DNA of 64,000 nt from Brevundimonas sp. SL130 (GTDB lineage Bacteria; Pseudomonadota; Alphaproteobacteria; Caulobacterales; Caulobacteraceae), in contig NZ_CP113064.1 of assembly GCF_026625805.1 (NCBI RefSeq), positions 558,001 through 622,000 of the forward strand, in the 5' to 3' direction. Of this stretch, positions 1-7,121 are shown one piece after another. The stretch's first letter is position 1, and the number at the start of each line of letters is the position of its first letter. The notes under the pieces were generated by a model. That model saw only the letters and a program-made list of their open reading frames with translations, made no database searches and had not been told where the DNA came from. The translations under genes and the position numbers were made by a program.

Positions 1-1056
1 TCCACCACCGCCCTGTTCCTGACCGTGCTGGGCGATCCGCATGCGGGCACGCCTTCGGCCCGTGTCGCCCTCCATCGCGAGGAAGCGGCGGCGACGCCGA
101 CGCCGGCCCCGACCGGGTTTGAGGCCTTCTCCATGGGGGCCATGGGCCTGTATCAGGACCTGACCGGAACTGGCGATCCGTCCGGCGCGGCGGGCGGCGA
201 GGCCGTGATCACCCTGCCGGACGGCGCCACCGTCGCGGGCGGGGCCAGCTATACCGCCCCGGTCCAGCCCGCCTCGCCCCTGCCCAAGGCGCCGATCGCC
301 GGCCTGGCCCAGCCGGGGCCCAGCGGACCCCTGCCGATGATCGCGCCCGACGGCCGCGTCCCGGCCCAGGCCTATGCCCGGCCCTTCCGCTCGAACGGCA
401 AGCCGCGCGTGGCCCTGATCGTCGGCGGTCTGGGTCTGAACGCCGTCACCACCCGCGCCGCCATCGAACGTCTGCCGGCCGAGGTGACCCTCAGCTTCGT
501 GCCCTATGCCGACAATCTCCAATCCTGGATCGACCAGGCCCGCGCCCAGGGCCACGAGGTCATGCTGGAAATGCCGATGGAGCCCAGCGGCTATCCCGAC
601 AACGACCCCGGCCCCTACACCCTGCTGGCTAGCGGAACCCCCGACGACGTCCAGGCCAAGATGGACTGGCTGCTGGGCCGGGCTGTCGGCTATTTCGGCG
701 TGACCAACTATCTGGGCGACCGGTTCGCGACCTCGGACACGGGGATGAACGCCTTCCTCTCGACCCTGCGTCAGCGCGGGATCGCCTTCCTGGACGACGG
801 CTCGTTCCAGCGCCGCCCCGGCGCCTGGGCCCGCGCCAGCGCCGACAAGGTGATCGACCAGACCCAGTCCCCCGCCGCCATCATCGCCGCCCTGAACAGT
901 CTGGAAGCCCAGGCCAAGCTGCGCGGCGCGGCCCTGGGGACCGGCTTCTCCTATCCGGTGACGGTCGAGGCCGCCGCCCGCTGGACCGCCGGCCTGGAAC
1001 AGCGCGGCCTGCAACTGGCTCCGGCGTCGGCCATGACCCTGCGGCCGGGGCGCTGA
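1..1056 (+). CDS. Divergent polysaccharide deacetylase family protein (YibQ-like), 5' end outside the window
   Basis: The reading frame is open from base 1, so the true start lies to the left; 351 residues are visible. The first part is Ala/Pro-rich and probably a periplasmic linker. From about residue 135 the protein reads KPRVALIVGGLGLN and then LPAEVTLSFVPYADNLQ, the opening of the YibQ/DUF610 family, a divergent NodB-like polysaccharide deacetylase fold of the envelope. Family members often lack the full metal-binding set, so catalytic activity is uncertain. It lies just upstream of rppH on the same strand, which is the usual neighbourhood. In many alphaproteobacteria envC and ctpA precede it, but here those genes lie near 31-34 kb. 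Confidence 0.85.
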   Translation, partial: STTALFLTVLGDPHAGTPSARVALHREEAAATPTPAPTGFEAFSMGAMGLYQDLTGTGDPSGAAGGEAVITLPDGATVAGGASYTAPVQPASPLPKAPIAGLAQPGPSGPLPMIAPDGRVPAQAYARPFRSNGKPRVALIVGGLGLNAVTTRAAIERLPAEVTLSFVPYADNLQSWIDQARAQGHEVMLEMPMEPSGYPDNDPGPYTLLASGTPDDVQAKMDWLLGRAVGYFGVTNYLGDRFATSDTGMNAFLSTLRQRGIAFLDDGSFQRRPGAWARASADKVIDQTQSPAAIIAALNSLEAQAKLRGAALGTGFSYPVTVEAAARWTAGLEQRGLQLAPASAMTLRPGR

Positions 1057-1081
1057 TCGGTTTACGGTGTCTGGGGTTTTG

Positions 1082-1166
1082 GGTGAGTAGTGCTAGTGAG
1101 CAAGAGGTGAGCGACGGTGCGCCGGACAAGTCTCAGCTCACCCCTTGCTCACTAGCACTATTCACC
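1082..1166. repeat. Long inverted repeat in the rppH leader
   Basis: Bases 1082-1112 and 1136-1166 are inverted copies of one 31-base sequence with two mismatches, separated by 23 bases. The core is TAGTGCTAGTGAGCAAG on the left and its complement on the right. As RNA this is a near-perfect 31-bp hairpin ending 8 bases before the rppH ATG at 1175. There is no T tract, so it is not an ordinary terminator for the gene before it. It could be an intergenic palindromic repeat or a regulatory leader. Confidence 0.85.
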
Positions 1167-1174
1167 AAGGCTCC

Positions 1175-1651
1175 ATGACCAACCTCACCCTCTACCGCCC
1201 CAACGTCGGCGTCGTGCTGTTCAACGCCCAGGGCCAGGTCTGGTACGGCCGCCGCCACGCCACGGCCGGCCCGCATAACTGGCAGTTTCCGCAAGGCGGG
1301 GTGGACGAGGGCGAGGATCTGCTGGCCGCCGCCCTGCGCGAACTGCGCGAAGAGACGGGCGTGACCTCGGTCGAATTCCTGGCCCGGACCGACGACTGGA
1401 TCCTGTATGACTTCCCGCCCGAGGCGATGAACAACGCCAAGGCCTGGCGCGGCTTCGTGGGCCAGCGCCAGCAATGGTTCGCCTTCCGCTTCACCGGTCA
1501 GGACAGCGAGATTGACCTGGCCGCCGACGACGAGATCGAGTTCGACGCCTGGCGCTGGGGCGCCCTGTCCGAGGCCTGCGACCTGATCGTGCCGTTCAAA
1601 CGCCCGGCCTATGAACAGGTGGTCGCCGCCTTCGCGCATCTCGCGACATAA
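1175..1651 (+). CDS. rppH: RNA pyrophosphohydrolase RppH (Nudix)
   Basis: This 158-residue enzyme removes pyrophosphate from the 5' triphosphate end of mRNA, which exposes transcripts to RNase E-type decay. Residues 41-63 fit the Nudix box GX5EX7REUXEEXGU, including REL-x-EE-x-G. The N-terminal LYRPNVG and the WQFPQGG segment are typical of RppH. The ATG at 1175 is chosen because the family starts a few residues before YRPNVG; a TTG at 1145 would add ten residues read from the hairpin arm. A long inverted repeat sits immediately upstream, and a terminator shared with the convergent hsp20 gene follows. Confidence 0.95.
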   Translation: MTNLTLYRPNVGVVLFNAQGQVWYGRRHATAGPHNWQFPQGGVDEGEDLLAAALRELREETGVTSVEFLARTDDWILYDFPPEAMNNAKAWRGFVGQRQQWFAFRFTGQDSEIDLAADDEIEFDAWRWGALSEACDLIVPFKRPAYEQVVAAFAHLAT

Positions 1652-1654
1652 AAG

Positions 1655-1678
1655 AGGGCGGCGCGAACGCCGCCCTTT
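1655..1678. terminator. Terminator between rppH and hsp20
   Basis: AGGGCGGCG and CGCCGCCCT form a perfect 9-bp stem with a CGAA loop, followed by a short T run on the plus strand and by TTT after the stem on the minus strand. It lies between two convergent genes and can serve both. Confidence 0.85.
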
Positions 1679-1696
1679 CCCGTTTGGATGGACCGA

Positions 1697-2185
1697 TCAG
1701 GCCGCCTTGGCCTTGTCCGTCTTGGTCTTGTCGGCCTTGCCTTCGATCAGGGGCTGGGCGCCGCCGATCTCAATGCGGCGGGGCTTCAGCGCCTCGGGCA
1801 GTTCGCGCTTCAGCGAAATCGACAGCAGGCCGTTGACCAGATTGGCCTCGCTCACGACGACATAGTCGGCCAGTTGGAAGCGGCGCTCGAAATCGCGCTC
1901 GGCCAGGCCGCGGTGCAGATAGGTCTTCTGCGTCTCGGCGTCGTCATTGGCGGTCTTGCGGCCGGTGACGGTCAGCAGGTTTTCCTTCACCTCGATATTC
2001 AGCTCGTCGGGAGAAAATCCGGCGACGGCGATCTCGATGCGATAGGCGTTCTCGCCCGTGGTCTCGATATTATAGGGCGGATAGCCGCCGTCCTGGCTGG
2101 TCCGCGCAGCGGTCTCCAGCAGATTGGCCAGACGGTCGAAGCCGACGGCCGAACGGTACAGCGGGGTGAAATCATAGGTACGCAT
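1697..2185 (-). CDS. Small heat shock protein, Hsp20/IbpA family
   Basis: This is a 162-residue alpha-crystallin-type holdase that binds unfolding proteins during heat stress. It begins [19 protein letters not shown], the class A rhizobial/IbpA-like N-terminus. The alpha-crystallin domain runs from about residue 35 to 130 and includes [15 protein letters not shown] and [14 protein letters not shown]. The tail is Lys/Ala-rich. Two in-frame ATGs are close together; the one at 2185 is chosen because AGGAGG is 6 bases before it, whereas the ATG at 2191 abuts that motif. The Shine-Dalgarno sequence lies in a ROSE-like hairpin and a sigma32-like promoter lies about 120 bases upstream, so expression should be heat-controlled at both levels. 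Confidence 0.95.
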   Translation of the reverse strand: MRTYDFTPLYRSAVGFDRLANLLETAARTSQDGGYPPYNIETTGENAYRIEIAVAGFSPDELNIEVKENLLTVTGRKTANDDAETQKTYLHRGLAERDFERRFQLADYVVVSEANLVNGLLSISLKRELPEALKPRRIEIGGAQPLIEGKADKTKTDKAKAA

Positions 2186-2290
2186 CAGCATCCTCCTGAG
2201 GATCAGCAAGGTTGAGCCGTCCGGCGGTTTGCCCGGACGGTTGGGGTTCAGCCCGGCGACCCGAAATCGGCGCCGTCGGTCTGGAGAGCC
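2186..2290 (-). promoter_or_regulatory. ROSE-like RNA thermometer in the hsp20 leader
   Basis: In the mRNA sense, the bases just before the start contain UUGCU, then AUCCU-CAGG-AGGAU, so the AGGAGG ribosome site is paired with UCCU. The UUGCU...AGGAGGAU arrangement is the hallmark of the last hairpin of ROSE elements, which melt on heating in rhizobial and related hsp20 mRNAs. Just upstream, 2217-2240 forms a perfect 8-bp hairpin (CCGTCCGG with CCGGACGG). The identification is by motif and position; folding was not computed. Confidence 0.8.
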
Positions 2291-2314
2291 CGGAACCGGC
2301 GCTCTCGAGAGATG

Positions 2315-2342
2315 AAATGGGATGCCGTGAACGGGCGTCAAG
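2315..2342 (-). promoter_or_regulatory. Sigma32 (RpoH)-like promoter of hsp20
   Basis: Read on the minus strand, CTTGAC at 2342-2337 is followed after 14 bases by TCCCATTT at 2322-2315. This closely matches the RpoH consensus CTTGAA-N13/15-CCCCATNT. A start near 2308 would give a leader of about 120 bases that holds the whole ROSE-like element. Confidence 0.75.
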
Positions 2343-2441
2343 GGGTCGGCCGTGCGCGACCAATCCCCGCGTCTCACGATCGTCATTTGCGCCGGCCGCT
2401 GCGCCCCGTATTGAAGATCACCCCGGATGAAGGAACACCCC

Positions 2442-3248
2442 ATGCGTCTCGCCGCCCTCGGCCTCGCCGCCCTGCTGTCGACCGTCGCCGCGACGGCGAC
2501 CGCCCAGTCTCAGACCGCGCCTGCGAACGGCGCCTGGACCCCGCCGCGCTCGGCCCTGTCCAACGCCATCCCGACCTTCGCCGAGGATGCGGCGCTTCAG
2601 GCCGCCGTCGCCGCCGAGACCCGTCCCGCCGCCGACCGCGCCCGCGACGCCGCCCGTCACCCCTATGAGGCCCTGACCTTCTGGGGCCTGACGCCCGGCA
2701 TGACGGTGGTGGAGATCGAACCGGGCCGGGCCAGCTGGTGGCGGCATATTCTCGAACCCTATGCGGCGGCGACCGGCGGCCGCTACGTCGGCGTCAACCG
2801 CCCGCTGGAGAGCATGGAGGTCGCGCCGGGCTCGGCCGACTTCATCCTGGTGGCCCGGGCCTTCCACAACTGGTCGCGCGACGGCCGCACCCAGCCCTAT
2901 CTGAAGGCCTTCTACGCCGCCCTGAAGCCCGGCGGGATCCTGGCCGTCGAACAGCACCGCAGCGCCGAGGGTCTGAACGTCGCCGACGTCGCCTCCACCG
3001 GCTATGTCCCCGAAAGCTATGTGATCCACGAGGCCCAGGCCGCCGGCTTCGTGCTGGAGGCCCGCAGCGCGCTGAACGCCAATCCCAAGGACGACCACGA
3101 CCACCCGTTCGGCGTCTGGACCCTGCCTCCGGTGCGCCAGTCCCAGGCCCGCGACGGCTCGGGCGCCCTGACCCCCGACCAGCGGGCGGCCTTCGACGCC
3201 ATCGGCGAGAGCGACCGTATGACCCTGCGGTTCCGTAAGCCGGAATAG
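2442..3248 (+). CDS. Exported methyltransferase-fold protein (COG4798-like), copy 1
   Basis: This 268-residue protein has an N-terminal signal peptide (about residues 1-22, ending ATATAQ). The rest resembles a class I SAM methyltransferase of the COG4798 type: [22 protein letters not shown], a later D-rich strand and [11 protein letters not shown]. The loop that normally reads PGSGWYTE is here PGRASWWRH, so cofactor binding may be altered. The ATG at 2442 is chosen because it opens the signal peptide and GAAGGAA lies before it. It is followed by a clear paralogue with the same C-terminal ending ([13 protein letters not shown]). The substrate and cellular role are unknown. Confidence 0.8.
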   Translation: MRLAALGLAALLSTVAATATAQSQTAPANGAWTPPRSALSNAIPTFAEDAALQAAVAAETRPAADRARDAARHPYEALTFWGLTPGMTVVEIEPGRASWWRHILEPYAAATGGRYVGVNRPLESMEVAPGSADFILVARAFHNWSRDGRTQPYLKAFYAALKPGGILAVEQHRSAEGLNVADVASTGYVPESYVIHEAQAAGFVLEARSALNANPKDDHDHPFGVWTLPPVRQSQARDGSGALTPDQRAAFDAIGESDRMTLRFRKPE

Positions 3249-3337
3249 TCCCTTTTGACCCGCGCCGCGAACGTGAGTAAGCCCGTTCGACCAAGGTTTG
3301 CCGGACGCGGGGCCCGGTGTTCCGAGGGGGTGTTTTG

Positions 3338-4261
3338 ATGGCTGATCTTTCTGCGATTTCCAGCGGCCTGTCGCGCCGGTTTCTGCTGTCCGGCGCGGCC
3401 GGACTGGCCCTGACCGGGGCCCTGACCGGGATGGCCGCCTGCGGACGCAAGAAGGACGCCGCCCCCGAGGCCCCGCCGGCGCCGGCGGGTCCGCCCGAGG
3501 GTTCGCTGGAATGGGCCGTCGCCGGCCCCTGGCGCGCCCAGGACCGGCCGCGCGACCCCTTCCGTCATCCGATGGAGACCCTGCGCTTCTTCGGTCTGCG
3601 GCCCAGTATGACGGTGGTCGAGTTCTGGCCCGGCAGCGGCTGGTACACCGAAATCCTGGCCCCCTATCTGGCGCGAGGCGAGGGGACCTATGTGGCCGCC
3701 CTCTTCCCCGAAGGCGCGACCGCCGACCCGGCCCAGGCCGCCCTGAACGCCGCCTTCCAGACCCGGTTCAGCGCCGACAAGAAACTGTACGGCGAACCCC
3801 AGTTCACCTTCTTTGGCGCGGGCTCCGGCCCCGTGGCGCCGGCGGGCACGGCCGACCTGTGCCTGTTCCTGCGCACCCTGCACGGCTGGATGGCCGCCGG
3901 GATCGCGGAAAAGGCCTTCTCCGACGCCTTCGCCGCGCTGAAGCCCGGCGGGGTTCTGGGCGTCGAACAGCACCGTCTGGCGCCCGAGGAGGACCAGGAT
4001 CCGGTGGCCGCCAACGGCTATGTCCAGGAGGCCTTCGTCAAGCAACTGGCGGCCGAGGCCGGCTTCGTCTTCGTCGCCGCCTCCGAGGTCAACGCCAACG
4101 ACAAGGACACCAAGGACCATCCGTTCGGCGTCGACACCCTGCCGCCGATGCGCCTGACCGCCCCCCAGGGCGAACCCGCCGACCCCGCGTTCGACCGCTC
4201 CAAGTTCGAAGAGATCGGCGAGAGCGACCGTATGACCTTGAAATTCAGGAAGCCCGAGTGA
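3338..4261 (+). CDS. Exported lipoprotein-like methyltransferase-fold protein (COG4798-like), copy 2
   Basis: This 307-residue paralogue of the preceding gene begins with a twin-arginine-like segment, SRRFLLSGAAGLALTG, that runs into a lipobox ending GMAAC. It is therefore probably exported, perhaps folded, and lipid-anchored. Motif I is better preserved than in copy 1: VVEFWPGSGWYTEILAPYL. The C-terminal block, from KPGGVLGVEQH to [14 protein letters not shown], closely parallels copy 1. The ATG at 3338 has GAGGGGG upstream. Its stop overlaps the GTG start of the next gene (GTGA), which suggests translational coupling. A SAM-type enzyme outside the cytoplasm would be unusual, so the ligand is an open question. 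Confidence 0.8.
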   Translation: MADLSAISSGLSRRFLLSGAAGLALTGALTGMAACGRKKDAAPEAPPAPAGPPEGSLEWAVAGPWRAQDRPRDPFRHPMETLRFFGLRPSMTVVEFWPGSGWYTEILAPYLARGEGTYVAALFPEGATADPAQAALNAAFQTRFSADKKLYGEPQFTFFGAGSGPVAPAGTADLCLFLRTLHGWMAAGIAEKAFSDAFAALKPGGVLGVEQHRLAPEEDQDPVAANGYVQEAFVKQLAAEAGFVFVAASEVNANDKDTKDHPFGVDTLPPMRLTAPQGEPADPAFDRSKFEEIGESDRMTLKFRKPE

Positions 4262-5310
4262 ACCGCGCCCAAGCCTTCGCCGCCAATGCGCCCCTGATGG
4301 GGGTTCCCGGCGCCTCTTCGCCTCCGGGCGGCAAGGGCGACTGGTATCGCGGCGCCGGCGGCATGCGTCTGCGCGCCGCCCTCTGGACCCCCTCGCATCT
4401 AACGGCCGAGACCGCGCGCGGCACCGTGGTGCTCAGCCCCGGCCGCACCGAGCCGATTGAGAAATATTTCGAGGTCATCGGCAATTTCCTGGCGCGCGGC
4501 TGGTGCGTCCTGGCCCACGATTGGCGCGGCCAGGGTCTGTCCGCCCGGCTCCTGCCCGACCGGCTCAAGGGTCACGCCCGCGCGGTGGAGGAGTTTCTGG
4601 ACGACTACGGCCGCCTGCTGGACGCCTTCGAAAGCCAGTGCCCCAAGCCCTGGATCATGGTCGGCCATTCGATGGGCGCCTGCCTGAACCTGCTGACGCT
4701 GGAAGTCGGCGAGACCCGGTTCGCGGGCGCGATCCTGTCCAGCCCCATGCTGCGGATCAAGACCGGCAAGCGCTCGATGTGGTCGGTCAAGCTGGCGGTG
4801 CGCTGGAACATCCGTCACGGCCACGCCGGCGACTATATCCTGGGCGACCCGGACGACCCGTTCGACCACACCTTCGTCGAGGACGCCCTGACCTCGGACG
4901 AGACCCGTTACGAGATGTGGCGCCAGCAGCTCTACGCCTGCCCCCACCTGGCCATCGGCGGCCCCACCTACGGCTGGCTGGCCTTCGCCATCGACGCCGG
5001 CGAGCGGGCGCTGAAGCCCAAGGCCCTGAAATCGGTCAAGATCCCGGTCGCCTTCGTCCAGGCCGACGCCGACGACGTGGTGTGGAAACAGACCAGCCGC
5101 TGGGCCGCCAAACGCCTGGGCCGCGGCCGCTATGTCGAGGTCCCCGGCGCCAAGCACGAAGTCATCATGGAAGCCGACCCCATGCGCGCCGTCTTCCTCG
5201 ACGAGTTCGACGCCATGGCCGACTACGTCTCCCCGCTGAAGGGCGCGACGGCCGTTGATCCGTCGGCGAGGATCGAGGACGTGACGGAAGCGGCGCCGTC
5301 GGTGGCGTGA
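4258..5310 (+). CDS. Alpha/beta hydrolase (lysophospholipase/monoacylglycerol lipase-like)
   Basis: This 350-residue serine hydrolase has the nucleophile elbow GHSMG with Ser at about residue 138. A late PGAKHEVIMEAD places the catalytic His near residue 309, and VQADADDVV probably supplies the acid. Family resemblance is to lysophospholipase/PldB-type hydrolases of the Hydrolase_4 group. The GTG start at 4258 overlaps the stop of the preceding gene (GTGA) and has AGGA about 7 bases upstream; the open frame extends further 5' but overlaps the methyltransferase gene. There is no obvious signal peptide, so it is probably cytoplasmic or membrane-associated. Confidence 0.88.
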   Translation: MNRAQAFAANAPLMGVPGASSPPGGKGDWYRGAGGMRLRAALWTPSHLTAETARGTVVLSPGRTEPIEKYFEVIGNFLARGWCVLAHDWRGQGLSARLLPDRLKGHARAVEEFLDDYGRLLDAFESQCPKPWIMVGHSMGACLNLLTLEVGETRFAGAILSSPMLRIKTGKRSMWSVKLAVRWNIRHGHAGDYILGDPDDPFDHTFVEDALTSDETRYEMWRQQLYACPHLAIGGPTYGWLAFAIDAGERALKPKALKSVKIPVAFVQADADDVVWKQTSRWAAKRLGRGRYVEVPGAKHEVIMEADPMRAVFLDEFDAMADYVSPLKGATAVDPSARIEDVTEAAPSVA

Positions 5311-5402
5311 GGGGCGCTTACCCCCCAACCTGTCATCCTCGGTCTTGACCTGCGGCCCATGTCGCAAACCGAACGGTTGCTGACTTTGGTGCGTCTGTTC
5401 AC

Positions 5403-5529
5403 TTTCGTCATCCTCCGGCGAGCGCAGCGAGACCGGGGGACCCAGCGGCGCGCGGGAGCGCGAACCTGCCGAGGACTCGCCGTCAAACATCATGCGGCCG
5501 AACCGTCGCCTTCGGCGCCGCTGGGTCCC
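5403..5529. repeat. Palindromic intergenic repeat, left part (interrupted by the IS110 element)
   Basis: This stretch starts with CGTCATCCTCCGG, passes through GACCCAGCGGCGC and ends GCGCCGCTGGGTCCC. It is the same family as the intact copy at 34317-34488. The missing end of the element is found at 6633-6679 on the other side of the IS110 insertion. A half-copy of a second repeat type (GTCATCCTCGG-TCTTGACCTG) lies just before it near 5333. Confidence 0.8.
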
Positions 5530-5687
5530 TGTGTGTTGCAGGTGTGTCAGACTGTGTGCGGGCGGGAAACCGTTGGGTCCCAGGTCCTTGCAGACCGTAT
5601 CGGGGTTGGGTTCCCGCCCGCTTTGGTATCCACCTGAACAGTTGCACGAGGCCGCAGCCACGGACCTCGCATCACAGGGACAGGCTC
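5530..5687 (+). ncRNA. Candidate bridge RNA of the IS110 element
   Basis: IS110 recombinases use a noncoding RNA with one loop pairing to the target and one to the donor ends. Here 5558-5568 and 5611-5621 form a perfect 11-bp stem. In its loop, TGGGTCCC (5574-5581) is identical to the left flank (5522-5529), and GCAGACCG (5590-5597) is the reverse complement of the right flank (6636-6643). Further 3', ACAGTTGC (5638-5645) is identical to the element's right end (6626-6633), and CACAGG (5673-5678) is the reverse complement of CC plus the first TGTG of the left end (5528-5533). The order left guide, right guide in each loop matches the known IS110/IS621 logic. Exact RNA ends are not determined. 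Confidence 0.8.
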
Positions 5688-6623
5688 ATGAACATAGCCC
5701 CTGGCATCGTGGGGATCGATATCTCCAAGCGATTTCTTGACGTTTTCGACCCTCGGATCGGCCGGCCAGAGCGGGTGGCCAACACCGAGCCGGAGATCCA
5801 GGTCCTGGCGCTTCGCCTGGCCGCATCTGGCGATCGGGCGGTGTTCGAGGCCACCGGCGTCTATGACCGGATCCTGCGACGCGCCCTGGAAAGCGCCGGC
5901 GTCGGCTTCAGTCGCGTAGATCCGAGCCGCGCCCGCGCCTTCGCCCGCGCGGCTGGCTTCCTGGCCAAGACCGACGCCGTCGACGCCCGGATGCTGGCGG
6001 CCATGGGCCAGGCCCTGCAGCCGCGTCTTGAGGAGGTCGTCGCCCCGGCTCGCGAACGCCTAGCCGGACTGAATGCCCGCCGCGACCAACTCGTCGCCAT
6101 GCGCGCCCAGGAGCGCAACAGACGCGCCGAACACCGCGACGACCCGGATATCCAGGCCAGTCTGGATCAGCACCTGGACTGGCTCGACGCCCAGGTCCGC
6201 GACCTCGACGCCCGCATCCGACGCCTGATCGCGGCGGACCTCGAACTGCGCCAAGCCGAGCAACATCTGAGGTCGGTTCCCGGCGTTGGCCCCGTCGCCG
6301 CCGCCACGTTACTGGCTCGGGTTCCCGAGCTGGGTCGGCGTTCTCCAAAGGCCATCGCCGCTCTCGTCGGACTCGCGCCCTTCAACGCCGACAGCGGCGC
6401 CCGAAGAGGACATCGTGCGATCCGCGGCGGACGAAAGCGCGTCCGCGACGCCCTCTACATGAGCGCCGTCACCGCCGCCCGCTCGAACACCGTATTCTCG
6501 ACCTTCTACAGCCGGCTGCGGGACGCCGGAAAGCCCCCGAAGGTCGCCCTCGTCGCCGTCGCCCGAAAGCTACTCACAACACTCAACGCAATCGCCAGAA
6601 CTCAAACGCCGTTCAAGGCATAA
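5688..6623 (+). CDS. IS110-family transposase/recombinase
   Basis: This 311-residue protein has the N-terminal DEDD RuvC-like domain, with candidate acidic residues D11 (GIDISK), E54 (FEATG), and D96 and D99 (KTDAVDAR). A central coiled region runs over about residues 110-190. The C-terminal Transposase_20 domain contains SVPGVGP and NADSGARRGH; Ser236 in the latter is the likely catalytic serine. The ATG at 5688 follows AGGGACAGG. The frame is intact and the length is normal for the family. The stop lies about 9 bases from the right end of the element. The bridge RNA candidate directly precedes it. Confidence 0.95.
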   Translation: MNIAPGIVGIDISKRFLDVFDPRIGRPERVANTEPEIQVLALRLAASGDRAVFEATGVYDRILRRALESAGVGFSRVDPSRARAFARAAGFLAKTDAVDARMLAAMGQALQPRLEEVVAPARERLAGLNARRDQLVAMRAQERNRRAEHRDDPDIQASLDQHLDWLDAQVRDLDARIRRLIAADLELRQAEQHLRSVPGVGPVAAATLLARVPELGRRSPKAIAALVGLAPFNADSGARRGHRAIRGGRKRVRDALYMSAVTAARSNTVFSTFYSRLRDAGKPPKVALVAVARKLLTTLNAIARTQTPFKA

Positions 6624-6632
6624 ACACAGTTG

Positions 6633-6679
6633 CCCCGGTCTGCGCCGCGAAGACGCGGCTTGCCGGAGAATGACGAAAG
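6633..6679. repeat. Palindromic intergenic repeat, right part after the IS110 insertion
   Basis: CCGGTCTGCGCCGCGAAG...GCCGGAGAATGACGAAAG continues the repeat broken at 5529. It matches, in reverse complement, the left arm of the intact copy at 34317-34367 apart from a few bases. Joining 5529 to this segment with two C removed restores a complete palindromic unit. Confidence 0.8.
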
Positions 6680-6753
6680 TGAAGGAAGCTCCGCTCTCGG
6701 GATCGCCGCTCCCGACCCGTTGCGGACCTTGCACACCCGGCTACTATGTCCAA

Positions 6754-7080
6754 ATGGCGAAAGCGGAACGATTGGCGCAGCAACTGGACGGTTTGGAGCG
6801 CGAATATCGCTCTTGCCTTGAAAGGGCGCTTACGGACTGCGCGGCGGGTCGATGGGGTCTTTTCGGTCACAACGACCACACCGGCTCAATGAGACCGCCG
6901 CCAGAGCTCAATGAGCTGCGGGCACTTGCGCGCACCATTGATCGGCTACGCGAAAGGATTGGCGACGGCCCATTCCAACTCCATCAGGAGTTCGAAGCCG
7001 CGCGTGGCAGAGCTGGTCAGAACGACCCAGGTGAGCCCAAGCAAGCCGAGTTCTGGCTGCGGCGACTAGCAAGCGCGTAG
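6754..7080 (+). CDS. Hypothetical protein, 108 aa
   Basis: I do not recognise a family with certainty. The likely start is the ATG at 6754 (MAKAERLAQQLDGLE); an upstream ATG at 6670 lies in the palindromic repeat and is less likely. The protein is charged, with two predicted helical stretches (AERLAQQLDGLEREYRSCLER and ELRALARTIDRLRERIG) around a central GRWGLFGHNDH segment, and it ends EFWLRRLASA. There is no signal peptide or membrane segment. It is isolated between the mobile element and the convergent hisN-like gene, with no strong ribosome site visible. Confidence 0.6.
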   Translation: MAKAERLAQQLDGLEREYRSCLERALTDCAAGRWGLFGHNDHTGSMRPPPELNELRALARTIDRLRERIGDGPFQLHQEFEAARGRAGQNDPGEPKQAEFWLRRLASA

Positions 7081-7121
7081 GTCAGCTCACCACCCCTTGC
7101 AGCCAATCCCGACGTCTGCTT

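Larger units (their letters stand above)
5530..6632 (+). mobile_element. IS110-family insertion sequence, apparently complete
   Basis: The borders are set by the interrupted repeat: left flank CTGGGTCCC ends at 5529, and the right flank resumes CCCCGGTCTGCGCCG at 6633. The intact family copy has five C at this place; the flanks together have seven, which fits a duplicated CC core. No terminal inverted repeats are seen, as expected for IS110 elements. The left end holds about 158 noncoding bases and the right end only about 9 bases after the transposase stop, so the noncoding RNA must come from the left end. Confidence 0.88.

Noticed and set aside
3511..4257. Upstream extension of the alpha/beta hydrolase frame
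   Set aside because: It lies in a different frame of the methyltransferase-like gene and is Arg/Pro-rich; the GTG at 4258 overlaps the upstream stop and has a ribosome site.
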